DNA of 64,000 nucleotides from positions 4,154,001 to 4,218,000 of the forward strand of contig OU862913.1 in assembly GCA_917880885.1 (NCBI GenBank), in the 5' to 3' direction. The stretch comes from Limnephilus marmoratus. Its lineage: Eukaryota; Arthropoda; Insecta; Trichoptera; Limnephilidae. Positions 32,634-43,989 of this stretch are shown piece after piece. Positions within the stretch are counted from its first letter, which is position 1. Every line of letters begins with the position of its first letter. The notes under the pieces were generated by a model. That model saw only the letters and a list, made by a program, of their open reading frames with translations. It was not told the origin of the DNA and ran no database searches. Both the position numbers and the translations under genes were made by a program.

Positions 32634-33842
32634 TCCTACTAATATTATAATCCTACTAATATTATAAAGTCGAAAGTTTGTATGGATGTATGTTTGTTAC
32701 TCTTTCACGCAAAAACTACTGAATGGATTTTAAAAAATCTTTCACGAATAGATAGCTAAATTATTTGCGAGATTTATAGGCTATATATATATATTGGTAA
32801 GCTCTGGCGTTATGAATAATCTCTGGCTTTATGAAATTATTTATCATACGTTTTCTGTCGCTAACAAAATCGATTTATTGCAAACGTCAGAAAAAAACAA
32901 ACCAATTGTTGCCTTGGAAACGATGTTTTTTTAAACTAGGCAATTCACCCTAAAAAGAGTGCTTTGTTGGCGTTGTACTTAATAACTATCTCTAAAAATG
33001 AATCACTGAAATGTATATATGCGCATAAACCCGAACGACTGCACCAAATTGGATAATTCTTTTTTATGTTCGTTATTTTGTATAAAATACCGTTGAGTTA
33101 TGGCATTATTAAATTTGTATAAAAAATTATAATAGGTGGAACGCGAGCAGTTTGAAAACTGAATGTATCGGGAATGAATGTGTGGAATGCGAGAGGTGAG
33201 AGGGGCGAGTGGGGAGGGGGGGAGGGGTGTTGGGAGGGTATTGTTGGAGGGTAAGAGGGAGGAGGGTAGGGGGAGAAGATTAGGGGAAGGAGAGGGGGGT
33301 GGGAAGGGGAAAGGATGGAGGAGGGTGAGGGGAGGGGTAGGGGGTGGGGGAGGGGGGTTGATGAGGGGAGTGGTGTGGGGAGAGGGAATGTGGAGGGGTA
33401 GGGAGTAGGAGGAGGGGTGGGTGGTGGGAGAGTGGGTTGATGGGGGGAGTGGAGTGGAGAGAGGGAAGGTGGAGGAGGCGGAGTGAGATGAGAGGGGTGG
33501 GATAGAAGGAAGGGTAAGGGGGAGGGGAGGAAGAAGGTGGGGGGAGGTGGAGTGGGAGATGTATGGGGTGGGGGGGTCGGTGGAGAAGAAGTGGGAGGGA
33601 GAGGGGGGTTGATGGAAGAGTGGAGTGGGGTGAGGGAAGGTGGAGGGGGGAGGTTAAGGGGGAGCGGTGGGTGGGGGGCAGAGGGGGAGGGGAGTTGATG
33701 GGGAAGTGGAGTAAGGGGAGGGGTGGGTGGAGAGGGAGGGGGAGGGGGGTTGATGGGGGAGTGGAGTGGGGAGAGGGAAGGTGGAAGAGGCGGAGTGGGA
33801 AACCCCTAATACCATGCGAGCGAAGCCGCGGGAAAAAGCTAG
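32634..33842 (+). mobile_element. Non-autonomous Helitron with duplicated 5' terminus
   Basis: The 5' terminus TCCTACTAATATTATAA occurs twice back to back (32634 and 32651), each after an A. The following AAGTCGAAAGTTTGTATGG and CTTTCACGCAAAAACTAC are typical insect Helitron 5' sequence. The 3' end CGAGCGAAGCCGCGGG then AAAAAGCTAG is the classic Helitron hairpin plus CTAG, followed by T. 33180-33800 is almost entirely G/A/T on this strand with very few C. Frames there are artefacts of composition. No Rep/helicase. Confidence 0.85.
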
Positions 33843-33843
33843 T

Positions 33844-35526
33844 ACGTAATAAATAATTAATTATCGTCGTTTTTTTGTTACCAGTAGAGATAATAATATC
33901 CTCAATGTGATCCGCGTTTAAGATTTCATGCAGGATTCCAAGAAAAATATTGAGAAATTATAATTCATAAAATAATTGTAAAATAAATTATATTGTGTTT
34001 TTTTTGTGCAAGGAGTGATGTCGGTTTCAATCTGTATTCGGTGTCAGAATATTTTCTGTTTCTGTTTTCCCTTTATTTTGTATCCAGCTTTTAATTTGAG
34101 ATTTAAATTTGTTTTGGATTTTGAGAGAGAGTAGGATTTTATTGTAGAGGTTATAAGATTCTTTTGTGCCCAAAAGTTGTGTTTGTAGTTACTTGTTGGA
34201 TATGTGTTGCCCCTGAGTATGTGAGGATGTTTCTATTATTAATATATGTGTTAGTTGTTATTCCTCGTGTTATTATTATTTATGAATGTTAAGGTGCTTG
34301 TTCCTGATGGTTTTGAAAAATAAACTTGATTTTTAATTTTATTATTTAAATAACTAACGCGTTTATTGAAATTCAATTTATTATCAATTTATACAACAAG
34401 AAACGTTATATAGTCAACGGTTTCCAATAAGGGAGAAATAATACGAGGACAAATAAAACGATCTAATAAGGGACCAATGTTCAGTTAAGTAATGCGGGCT
34501 TTGAATTTTGAAGATCAAGTAACACTCCAAGTTTTATAATTTTGTTTTTATTTTGAGTTGATGAATTAGGTTTTATTAGCAGTAAGTCAGGCTAGCCATT
34601 TTTTTTATACTGTTCCATTTGTCTATTGCTTTCTTAAATCTTTCGGGCCAAATATTCACTTTAACCCCAGGTTAGAACCAGGGTCGGATTATACATGTCG
34701 GGTTCCCTGGGCAATGCACGTCTCGGGGCCCCTTTAGCCTTTTCTAATTTCCAACCATATTTATTTTCTACCACAACGTAATTTTATCCATAACTGGCAA
34801 TTTCTCGGCATGATGCAACGATTTCGTTGCATCGCCACTTAATGAAGAAATCATTTCTCTCTGCGTGTCCTTTCCCATTCATCCCGTTCCCCTTCCCCAG
34901 CCTCTTCCCTTCATAGTGAGGCAGACATCGAAAAACACCATGTCAACATCAAGGGTGGCTGTTTGCACAGTGTGTTCGTGTGCAGCATTGGTAAATTATA
35001 TCGCCTAAAATTACTTTATAATATCTTACCGAAAATATAAAATCTACGAATCTCATTAAAAATATCACCCACCAATATAATGCCTAATATAATATGAATC
35101 AGGGAGAGCAAATTCTCAAAGTTCCGCACGAAGTTGCCCTGTCCCCGTGTGCAGGCCGATTGCAAGCGGAACCAATTATGCTTTTATCGAATATCCCAAA
35201 CATCGCCCGCGCGCAACAATGAAAAATTAAGCTTTATTCGTGTGTCACACGGGCGGCCTTCATCATACTAACTTCAATTTGAATTTGAAGCAAAAATATT
35301 TAACCAAACTAAATAATCCTTTTTTAATCAAAAGGTATAGCAAATACCTAAATTAAACATGTATTATTTACCTTTTTTTATTGATTTGTGTTTTAAATTA
35401 TAAAATGCAGATCATTAAGGAATTCAATTTTTTTATAGGTAACTTTTACAATTTTGCCCACGTGCTGTTTATACATTGTTTATAAATACCGTTTGTATAC
35501 TCTTAATAATGAAATATAAAACTAAC
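33844..35526. other. Unassigned stretch
   Basis: No gene. CAGGGTCGGATTATACATG (near 34679) followed by GGGTTCCCTGGGCA and GGGGCCCCTTT resembles one end of a hAT element, but the partner end was not found. Confidence 0.4.
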
Positions 35527-35797
35527 TAACTAAACATCGCGCCGTTTCTCCGCAGGGTTAGGCAGAGAGGACGGACCGCCAATTAACTCGGTCTTGGCAC
35601 ACACTCTTTGCTTCACTCACATACATCGTCACATACATTCTCTTCTATTATTCCGACTTTTCACATGGCCCGACTCAAGTATCTGATTCACTTCATCGTG
35701 CCATGTCTTCCTCGGGCGTCCCCGACTTCTTCTAACATTCACATTTGTGTCGTATATTCTTCTTATACTACTTTCAAATTTATTTTATTTTATGAAA
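35527..35797. repeat. Repeat fragment shared with 44505-44580
   Basis: TAACTAACTAAACATCGCGCCGTTTCTCC, GGCAGAGAGGACGGACC and the following AC-rich text recur in part at 44490-44575 (ATCACGCCGTTTCGTCG, GCAGAGAGGACGGACCTCC). The element class is unknown. It ends at the Helitron insertion point. Confidence 0.5.
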
Positions 35798-36449
35798 TCT
35801 TATATATAAAAATGAATCGCTGAATGTGTTGGTAAGCGCAAATCTCGAGAGCAGCTGAACCGATTTTGATATTTTTTTTTTAGAATATTCCTTGAAATAC
35901 TACGATGGTTCTTGCTGAGAGAAAAATTAAGAAAACGACGCAGAAATTTGGATAATTTCAGAAAACCTGACGACTATCTCACGTTTGACAGTTCGCGTGT
36001 TTGAGAATGACATGGATTCAATGGAACAATGATTTTCAGGATTCTATTTTTGAAAACCATTAGTAGGTACTACCCTAATAGTTTGAATCGAATCAAGAAT
36101 TTTAGATATTTTAAATAGGTACCTAGGTTAGGTACCAAATTTAATATGAAAATTTGAATAAAAATTGTAAAAGGTGAATGTACTGGGATTGAATATATGA
36201 AACGCGGGAAGAGGGAAGGCGGGGAAGGTGGAAGGGGAACGCGGGAGGGGGGTTCGCGGGACGGGGGAAGGGAGGGGGAGCGGAGTGGGAAGAGGGAAGG
36301 TGGAGGTGACGGAGTGGGAACGCGAGAGGGGAAGAGGACGCAGGAGAAGAAGGGGAGGCGGAAGGGGAATGGGACGAATGGGAAAGGACACTCAGGGAGA
36401 AACAATTTCTTTATTAAATGGCATAGCAACGCATGCCGGGACCAGCTAG
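35798..36449 (+). mobile_element. Non-autonomous Helitron, second copy of the 28229 family
   Basis: Starts TCTTATATATAAAAATGAAT after A and ends GGACCAGCTAG before T. It is collinear with 28229-28997 but lacks about 120 bp of it. It has the same G/A-rich block (36190-36370). Confidence 0.85.
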
Positions 36450-37689
36450 TTTAATATAAAATAAATTAAACATTGTAAAAAAAAAGAAATTTAAGATTTA
36501 GGTATTTACGAAAAAATAGTGTTGTGTTTTTATTTTCTTAATACAGAAAAAAGATCTGTACAAAAAGAATAAAATTCCAATTAAGGCCAAGTGTAATCAT
36601 TTTTTAATTTGAAATAATGATTATATTATCACGCAAATCGATAAACATAATGTTTTTAATAAGAAAAACATTTTTTATACATTTTTAAAATTAACGTAGG
36701 CTTAGCATTTATCAAAACCAAATCAGAAATACGACCTTATTCTGACCGTTTTCCGTATGTTTTAAAAAACATTTTTAATTGCTGAATATCCTCAAAGTAT
36801 ACCTTCAGGGGTTTTCTTTAAAACCACGTAAAGAAATTTAAAGAAGATAAATTAATATGTTTTTTGTTTATTTTTTTTCAAAAACACCAATTTTCGTGTA
36901 TTTTTAAACGCTGATAACAAATCATTGGATTCGTTTATTTAAAAAAACGTTACGATAAATTGTTGGTATTATATATTTCCTTTTTTTAAAGACAATTTTA
37001 TAATTTTAAACTTCAATTTAACAATGAAAACCGGGAACTTTAATTACTAGCAAAAGCCCTCTGTCGTGTGGCGCCCATTTATCTTTCTGTTTACGGTTAG
37101 ATTTGAAACTAAAAGCTTTTTTCAAATTATTTCAAAAGATGGCAGTAATCAATCGCGGTGAGAACCTAAGATATTATTATGTTCATTTTTGGAGAGACAA
37201 TTTCAACCATCTGCCTATACATGTAGGTACCTATTCGTTTTATGGTATGATTTGTACATGGTGTTTTACCATTTGAGAATAGTTGTGCATGGTCAATGGT
37301 GTTTGACCATCATAAACGATAATAAATCAGTAGGTATAGGATCTCTGTCTTAACACATAACTTAGTGCTAACAATTAATTCCAACGAATTCGACAGAAAC
37401 ATAAAATGTGTTTTTTGTAGGTTTCAAAAGACATTTTGAAATAGATGGATTATAGAAAAAAAGTTTTTTGTGGACTGATATTTATATTTTTGTTTGTGGT
37501 TTTATCACATAGGTCCATAGTTAGGTACCTATTGTCCTAGTACAATCCTTATTTGTATGTACCTACATTGTGTTTAAAACATTTTTTTAAAATTGAATCA
37601 ATCACATACGTCGGTAAATTAGAGTTAATTTTATTTACATTTCCTCTTAATTTTATTTGCTTTGGTATTAAAAATAATGAAAATTTTGA
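36450..37689. other. AT-rich stretch, nothing recognised
   Basis: No supported gene or repeat. Short frames are AT-rich and without domains. Confidence 0.5.
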
Positions 37690-37930
37690 AGAACAGGACG
37701 TAGTAGGTAGTTACTCTCAGTATCGCCCTGGTGTAAGACCACCAAACAGAATTAAAACGTTACTTGAAATGGTTTTAGCCGTGTTTGGTGACCAGATCTA
37801 AATAGCTAGCTAAATTCCCCACTTTCCGCTTCCCCATCTCCTTCCCCTGCAAACTAGTTTCAGCCTCACAATATACCCCAATTTGGGGATTCCATAGTCT
37901 CATTGGCTCCAGACGGGAGCAGTTGGGACT
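37690..37930 (+). mobile_element. SINE-A copy without head, plus orientation
   Basis: CTCAGTATCGCCCTGGTG, GTGTTTGGTGACCAGATC, TTTCAGCCTCACAATATACC and GGCTCCAGACGGGAGCAG follow SINE-A order. The copy stops at TTGGGACT, where a repeat B fragment begins. Confidence 0.85.
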
Positions 37931-38012
37931 TGGGGTGACTTATGGCAGAGGTGTTGGTTATCCAATAAATGATGCCGGGGCAGCGGCACCCATACCCACC
38001 TCCCAAATTTAT
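37931..38012 (-). repeat. Repeat B fragment fused to the SINE-A copy
   Basis: On the minus strand: TTTGGGAGGTGGGTATGGG, then GCCGCTGCCCCGGCATC, then GGATAACCAACACCTCTGCC. The junction with SINE-A at TTGGGACTTGGGGTG suggests recombination between repeats. Confidence 0.75.
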
Positions 38013-38094
38013 TAGATAACGAGCAACAAGAGGTTCGCTACGTTTGGTGATTTGTTTGTGATGTCACACTAGAGGGGAGGGGTCCCACATTTTT

Positions 38095-38213
38095 TTTTAT
38101 ATGAATACCGCAATTGAGTCTGCTCCCGTCTGGAGCCAGTGATTCGAACCCGCGACTTTCAGATTGCGAGTCAAGAGCCTGACCGCTAGACCACGCCGGT
38201 CGTCAAATGTCAA
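38095..38213 (-). mobile_element. Minimal SINE-A: tRNA head joined directly to the tail
   Basis: On the minus strand: GGCGTGGTCTAGCGGTCAGG (A box), CTCTTGACTCGCAATCTG, GTCGCGGGTTCGAATC (B box), then immediately ACTGGCTCCAGACGGGAGCAG and GCGGTATTCAT with an A-run. The central body present at 38540-38880 is absent. It looks like a tRNA gene at first sight, but the 3' part is SINE. Confidence 0.8.
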
Positions 38214-38224
38214 ATGCCAAATGT

Positions 38225-38297
38225 GACAATGCGTGACAGGGATGGGGGGGGGGGTCAAAAATCTTAAAATTCATGTGACGTAATTTATAGATGGCCC
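38225..38297. mobile_element. Right half of a homopolymer MITE
   Basis: GCGTGACAGGGATG, a run of 10 G, and GTGACGTAATTTATAGATGG then CCCC resemble the right end of 22926-23085. The left end was not found. Confidence 0.5.
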
Positions 38298-38539
38298 CTA
38301 ATGAGGTATTCACAATAAAAAAGTTACTTTATTAATTTTCGTTATGTAGACCTATCGCTAGGTATTTATGAGGTCTATATATATAACAATCTAAATTCGG
38401 AAACGTGGTCTTTCAACAGGGTCATTTAGGTACCATACCGTGCACAAATCATGCCATTGCCACGTGGTCGCGAGTTTTCAAATGTTTGAGTCTAAGACTG
38501 CGTTTATCAAAAAGAGAATTCTCAGTGATACATACATAT

Positions 38540-38945
38540 TTTTTTTTACAGTGAATACCGCACATGAATCTCAACTGCTCCCGTCTGGAGCCAGTGAGAC
38601 TATGGAATCCCCAATTGGGGTATGTTGTGAGGCTAAAGGTAGCGGGGAGGGGAAGGAGGTGGGGAAGAGGAAGGTTGGGAAGTACCTGGCTATTTAGATC
38701 TGGTCACCAAACACGGCTAAAGCCATTTTCAAGCAACGTTTCAATTCTGAATGGTGGTCTTACACCAGGGCGATACTGATAGTATCTTCCACTCCGGAAC
38801 GTGCCGCAAATATACTACATATTATTATAAATTAATTGTGAAATAACACATATTAATCAAATAAAATTTATTTGCGCATGCCGGGTTCGAACCCGCGACC
38901 TCCAGATTGTGAGTCAAGAGTCTTACCCACTGGACTACTTTGTTT
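38540..38945 (-). mobile_element. Full-length SINE-A with tRNA-derived head
   Basis: On the minus strand: TAGTCCAGTGGGTAAGACTC (A box region), GACTCACAATCTGGAGGTCG, CGGGTTCGAACCCGGCATG (B box), CGCAAATAAATTTTATTTG, TGTTATTTCACAATTAA, GAGTGGAAGATACTATCAG, GGTGACCAGATCTAAATAGC, CCTCACAACATACCCC, GGCTCCAGACGGGAGCAG and GCGGTATTCACTGT, then an A-run. About 400 bp. The split A and B boxes indicate Pol III transcription. It is the best reference copy of the family in this window. Confidence 0.9.
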
Positions 38946-38988
38946 GTGTTGTAAGTTGTAAATTAGTCGCATAAAATGTAGATAGTTA

Positions 38989-39155
38989 GGGAACGTACCC
39001 ATACTACGTGACCAACTTTTTGCAATTTTTAACCCCCCCCCCCCCCCCCCCCCCGGTGACCAAAATCCTAAGCAACCCGCCGCTCATTTGTATGGAGCGT
39101 GACATTTTGAAGACTCCCCCCCCCTAAACGTGTCACGTAGTATGGGTACGTTCCC
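38989..39155. mobile_element. MITE with TTA target duplication and a long C-run
   Basis: GGGAACGTACCCATACTACG then TGA, mirrored by TCACGTAGTATGGGTACG then TTCCC. It is flanked by TTA on both sides (38986-38988 and 39156-39158). A C-run of more than 20 lies at the centre. The TTA target and GGG start fit PIF/Harbinger MITEs. Confidence 0.88.
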
Positions 39156-39159
39156 TTAC

Positions 39160-39256
39160 TTGCGCACGCCGGAATTTGAACATGCGACCTGCGGATTCGT
39201 AGCCAAGGATCGTAACCGTTCGACCACCGAGGTCTGGAACATCGATACGCTTTCAA
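39160..39256 (-). mobile_element. tRNA-like SINE head, the satellite-related type
   Basis: On the minus strand: TCGGTGGTCGAACGGTTACG, ATCCTTGGCTACGAATCCGC, AGGTCGCATGTTCAAATTCC, GGCGTGCGCAAGTAAG. This aligns with the satellite monomer over about 60 bp. The MITE at 38989 interrupts it just after GCGCAAGTAA. The A and B boxes are weak. No complete tRNA fold. Confidence 0.7.
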
Positions 39257-39658
39257 ATGTTCTAGTATTATTATTATTCGTGATTACGGTTGCTTACCCT
39301 TGGTCGAAAGACTGCCACGTGTAGACATGTATACAATGCGCCTCAATGGAAGGATCAAATGTTTTTATGGTCCGTTTTTATTTTAGTTACCTGCAAGTAG
39401 AAATGTCGACTGGCGTTCAAATTTGAGAGAGAGGTTCAAATCACAGGTCATTCAATTTCTTTTCTAAGTTTTTAAACGTTTTTTTAAAGTAGATGGTAAA
39501 AACATTTTTTACGGTTTTTTTGTAGGTTGTAGATTATAGAATTTTTTTTGAACTGTAACTGTAGTTTCTTGAAATGTAATTTATTTATTTACGCCTTGAA
39601 GGCTTTTACATGTAATATCGGTAAGTTGTACAGTAGCATCATAGCAATAAAAACAACA
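39257..39658. other. Unassigned stretch
   Basis: No gene or element recognised. Confidence 0.4.
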
Positions 39659-40010
39659 CGTATATTATAAAATAAAGTCCTCCGCCGCGTCCGTCTGTCT
39701 GTCTGAAACTCAAAAACTACTGAATGGATTTTCATGCGGTGTTCACCAATAGATAGAGTGATTCACGAGAAAGGTTTGGGTAAATAATTTGAAGGTTTTG
39801 TGTAAAGGTTTAAATATATAATATATAAAGGAGAAAGACTGTACTAGAGCGGGCTGGCAAGCGGGTGGTGTGGATTTGATTGTATGCAAAACTACAGTAT
39901 TATGCCGGGGTTGATAAAATTTTGCACATGTGACCTTTAAAACAAAAGGAATGTCACTGTCTACATTTTATTTCGAAAAATCTGTGTAAAGCGCCGTGGA
40001 CTTCGGCTAG
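39659..40010 (+). mobile_element. Short Helitron-like element
   Basis: Begins TATTATAAAATAAAGTCCTC with (GTCT)n, AACTCAAAAACTACTGAATG and GATTTTCATGCGG, and ends GCCGTGGACTTCGGCTAG followed by T. About 350 bp, so most of the interior is deleted. The exact 5' base is uncertain. Confidence 0.65.
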
Positions 40011-40814
40011 TAAATAATAAACTGAGCATGAGAGACATTAGGTGCAGTGTAAAGATTAATTAATTAGAAAGAACGATAATATTATTTCGCAATACGATAA
40101 AAATAATGTTTTTAACTGGATTTTTTTTTTAGCTTAGCTTTTTATCAAAAACAAATCAGATTTTTTTTAAATAAATGATGAAAATCCTTATAAATTCTAT
40201 GAACGTTTTTCTCTAAAACGCGCGACGTTCGTTAATTTTTTTTATTTTTTATTATAAAGATTTTGATAATAATAATTTGTTATAATAATAATATTATTTT
40301 TATTACAATATAATATTATTACGCGAACCTTGCGTGTGAATATTTTCGTGATTTAAATTAAAAACTTTTTGTTTATGTTTTCTTCTACTTTTATTTCAAT
40401 AAATAAAAATATATATAATTAAAATAGTATACACCACACGCACTATGTATAATGACAACGCTGAAATAATTCATTTAATGTACGTGTTTTTTAGCGACAT
40501 CTTTCGAAAACAAACCAAACTTTTTGAAACCAAAAATATTCCAAATATCTCAAAAGGACCATCACGTCCGCTAGAGGCCTTCGATGTAGTTTTGTGTGAA
40601 AAATAGTACCTATTACAATCCTTCTTAAATAGCGACATATAGAAGTTTTCGTCCTTCGAAAACAGCTTAGAATACACCATCTCTCGTGGAATCATATTTA
40701 CCTAACATTGCTAAGTAATGGTTATCTCATAGGTACGGATTATAAGTGAAGCAGAACAGGACAGGGTTTTCAGGGCAGCGGCCGCCACTGGTCAACATAA
40801 GTAATACAGATAAA
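40011..40814. other. AT-rich stretch, nothing recognised
   Basis: Contains ATTATTATT-rich tracts (40255-40320). No supported gene. Confidence 0.5.
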
Positions 40815-40990
40815 TAAATAAAATACAAAATTTCCCCTCCATCTTTCCCGCCTTCCATCTCCCCTCTTCCCATCTCCCATCTCCCTTCCCACCAACCCGT
40901 CTCTTGTGTTCCATTTGTCCATTCAGTCCCAGTATATTTAGTTTTCAAACAGCTCGCGTGCCACCTATTACAATTTTTTATTTAAAATTT
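40815..40990 (-). mobile_element. Helitron interior fragment
   Basis: On the minus strand GTAATAGGTGGCACGCGAGC, TGTTTGAAAACTAAATATAC and the GGGAAGGGAGATGGGAG purine tract match 28615-28760 and 33130-33250. Confidence 0.7.
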
Positions 40991-41373
40991 TCTTTTTTCA
41001 TACATCACAAATATTCATTTTTGTATATTATAAGAACAATCAATCAAATTTGGTAACTAACACAAATACCTATTTAAAAAGCCTATAATTCTTACTTACT
41101 TAGTATTTCAAGTAAATTCATTAATTCAAAGAGTTTATTCAAAAATTGAATTTTGATTCAACAATCGATGCTTTGCAAAATGCCATTCTCAAATTGTGAT
41201 ATTTTTGACAGTTTCGCAAGAGTCTTTGTAATGATTAAAAACTTTTCAGATGTATTGTCATGTGGTTGTAATAATCCAGAAACCTTTGCGAGGGTGGAAA
41301 GAAGTTATTTTGAAAGTTTCAAACATTTCCTATGCTTAATAAAGCAAAACATAGACAACTCATTTACATTCAT
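40991..41373. other. Unassigned stretch with a 117-codon frame
   Basis: A frame from 41153 runs into the repeat B copy at 41374 and half of it is repeat sequence. No domain is visible in its first 70 codons (NPETFARVERSYFESFKHF). Not accepted as a gene. Confidence 0.4.
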
Positions 41374-41715
41374 CAATTTGGGAGGCGGGAATGGGTACCG
41401 CCGCCCTGGGAACCTTTATTGGATAACCAACACCTCTGCCATAGGTCACCCCAAGTGGTTCGCTACGTTTGGTGATTTAGCAGGGGTGCCCGGGTTCATG
41501 GGGTGAGGTTTGTCTAGGTCTTGGAGGCGGATGACCAGGACATACTGAACCCTAGATTCCTACCCACCCCTTAAACCCTTTTACTTCCCAGAACTCTCCT
41601 CTCCTTCCCTTCCTTAAAAAAACCCTCCATACAGCATCCCCAAAGATGACATAGGCCCTGAGGGAAATTATTTTCCTCAGGGCCTCCTGCGTGGAGCTCA
41701 TGTAAAAAAAAAAAA
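41374..41715 (+). mobile_element. Complete repeat B retroposon with target duplication
   Basis: ACATTCAT lies at both sides (41366-41373 and 41716-41723). Between them is the full repeat B sequence, ending GCGTGGAGCTCATGT and an A-run. The duplication and A tail support retroposition. Confidence 0.88.
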
Positions 41716-41968
41716 ACATTCATATTTACATATATAAGCAAGCATATTTTGGTGTATGTATATAAGTATAGATAGATTAAACTGTTTTTTATTACATTAC
41801 GAAGGTATGCCATTAACCTATTCAATAAAAAAATTGGACATTGAATTAATATTTACTAATCTAAATTTTCCTTGAGATCTCTGAACTATTACTCTGTGCC
41901 TGAAGAATGAATTATTCCATAATATTTCAACCAGTATTTACTACCTAATTAGTTCATTCAACAGAAAT
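41716..41968. other. Flank between repeat B and the left LTR
   Basis: AT-rich, no feature recognised. The last bases before the LTR (GAAAT) do not match the other side of the LTR element. Confidence 0.4.
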
Positions 41969-42451
41969 TGTTCATGCACGGGGCATGGGGATGAGGGTAA
42001 CCTTGCAGTTACTCTTGCTAAGACGCTGATGGATTTCGCTAAGTTATGCCCAACCACCAAACAAGAAAGGTATACCACAATTAAGTGGTACTCACGGTTG
42101 ATCTTCTAGCTTGGTGACAGTCATAGATGTCCATAGCGCTCGATATTGTTCTATTTGATAATAGACGATAGAAATCTGAGTCACGTCAAATTTACACAAA
42201 ATATACGAAGAAAACGATAAGGTTTATACTTTATGTAACGATATGATGTATAACACTTCGGCTGGTGCGAAAATGTCACGATACGGTCGGGGGTTAGCAA
42301 CGGACTGACTTGTTGACGATAAAGCGCTTGTCACTTGTTGACCGTGTAGTCAGGCACCCTTATTGTGCGGAATTCCCAAGTCTGGGCTCCTGCCGATCTC
42401 GTATGACAATCGGAGCACAAAACGAAAGAAATCCATCGGCGTTATGAAACA
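41969..42451 (-). repeat. 3' LTR of the BEL/Pao element
   Basis: Plus strand TGTTCATGCACGGGGCATGG to CGGCGTTATGAAACA, so TG...CA on both readings. The adjoining internal sequence on the minus strand is TTTTGGTGGGCGGAA, a plausible polypurine tract. Confidence 0.93.
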
Positions 42452-42730
42452 TTCCGCCCACCAAAATACAGCAAATTGTATTTTAAAGAAAAGTTGAACG
42501 TTAAGCGAAACGCAGAATGCCATGAAACGTAACGTCGATGAAAAGAAGACGAAGCAGAAGAACTAGTTTTAAACGATAACTAGATGTAGATAAACTAGAC
42601 GAAAAGAAACTAAATAATACGATTAACGTAGACGTAAAAGAATAAAACGAACAGCGAAACGATGATGATTAGTCACATTGCCTAGGCAATGGACACGATT
42701 AGGTGAATGATCTTGTAAGAGAAGATCCAT

Positions 42731-43989
42731 TCAAAGTACGAAACGTAGCGATAAGCACAAGATTTTAATAATGATTCTAATCACCTGCTCCGTAGAGAGT
42801 GATGTCCAATGTTTGGTTAAAGATAGAATACGAATTTCGAAATGATTAAGTAGAAAATCCGAACGACGAGAGGCTTTGTTATGAAAGTTGTGTACGAATA
42901 GATAACAGTAAGCAGTAAGACGTTGGAGTTTCCGAATACGATATAATTTGGTTAATAAAAGTTTAGCAGAATATATCATGTTGAACTAATGACGATTGAA
43001 CTCGTTCTTCAGAGTGGAGTTCAGTTTTGTTAAAATGGCCATCTGAGATGGGCCAAGAGTCGTTTGGCTGGACAAACCCGGAGGGCTCCGCCCACCATAA
43101 TACGTTACGGATAAGAACGGCCTGAGAATGGCCACGTGAAGCGATATCCGATGGATTATCAACCGATGATGCTTGACGCCGATGATTAGATGCGATAACT
43201 GTCAAGAGCGATAATTGGTCGGTGTAACGATTCCCGTGACGAGTATCATCGGGTGAAGCATCCGGTGGCCTCCACTTCCATCCCAATACCCTGAGAGTAA
43301 GAAAATGATCAACACTCTTGAAGATTACATCAGTGAGATAGTAGCCCGGCGGTAAGTTTCGGTAGGCGCGAAGTGTTGGTTTGCTACAATCCGACTTCTG
43401 CAGTTCAAGTTGACCTCGTTTGGTATGTTCGATAACTTCGGATTGCGTTTGTTGAGCTTGTTCCACACTGGAACAGCCGACGACGATTGAATCGATATTT
43501 GAATCCGAAGTGATCGCGTATCGTGTGAGTGATAATTCGTAACCATTATTTTCTGTCAACGATCTGACAATACGGTAGGACAGAATAAAGGCAGAGATAT
43601 CAGAAGTCACAGGGTGTAATGGGTAATCCGGGGTAGATTCCGATAATTGATGACGCCAAAATATTCTCTGGAACGTGTGATTTGGATCTTGTGGGCATAT
43701 TTGGCGATATATTTGCCGTACTTCAGCAATGAACACCACAGATGGCGAACGAAAGTTTTGCAGAAGTTCAGCAATGTTTGTTTGAAGCTTGGGAACGATA
43801 AGGAACGCATCATTTGACGATGATTCATTCACCTCCGTCACCGAGGCATCGAAGACAATTCGCAAAGTAGTGGTAACGATGCCTGGACGAAGAATGCAAT
43901 GACGAAGTATGTGATACATTTCCTTGAGTAAATCTTTTCCAGGAACACGTGTCATGTGACCACTGTGCAAGTAGTCAGTCATGAAAGCG
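42731..43989 (-). pseudogene. BEL/Pao pol remnants
   Basis: From 43989 down, the frame shares phase with gag across the duplication. It reads MTDYLHSGHMTRV, the RT start LRIVFDASV, VVFIAEVRQIYRQICP, then jumps to the post-catalytic GCSSVEQAQQ and LPPGYYLTDV, then VLGWKWRPPDA, VDNPSDIASRGHS and LWWAEP. The catalytic YVDD segment and RNase H are deleted, yet the frame stays open to 42963. A further frame (42979-42731) with LQRLTAYCYLFVHNF resembles the pre-integrase region. Integrase itself is missing. Confidence 0.8.

Noticed and set aside
34679..34760. A hAT terminus
   Set aside because: One CAGGG-type end is seen, but no matching partner or duplication was found.
38095..38213. A tRNA gene on the minus strand
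   Set aside because: The A and B boxes are good, but no full cloverleaf acceptor stem is present and the 3' part is SINE-A sequence.
41153..41506. A 117-codon plus-strand frame
   Set aside because: Its second half is repeat B sequence and its first half has no domain or conservation evidence.
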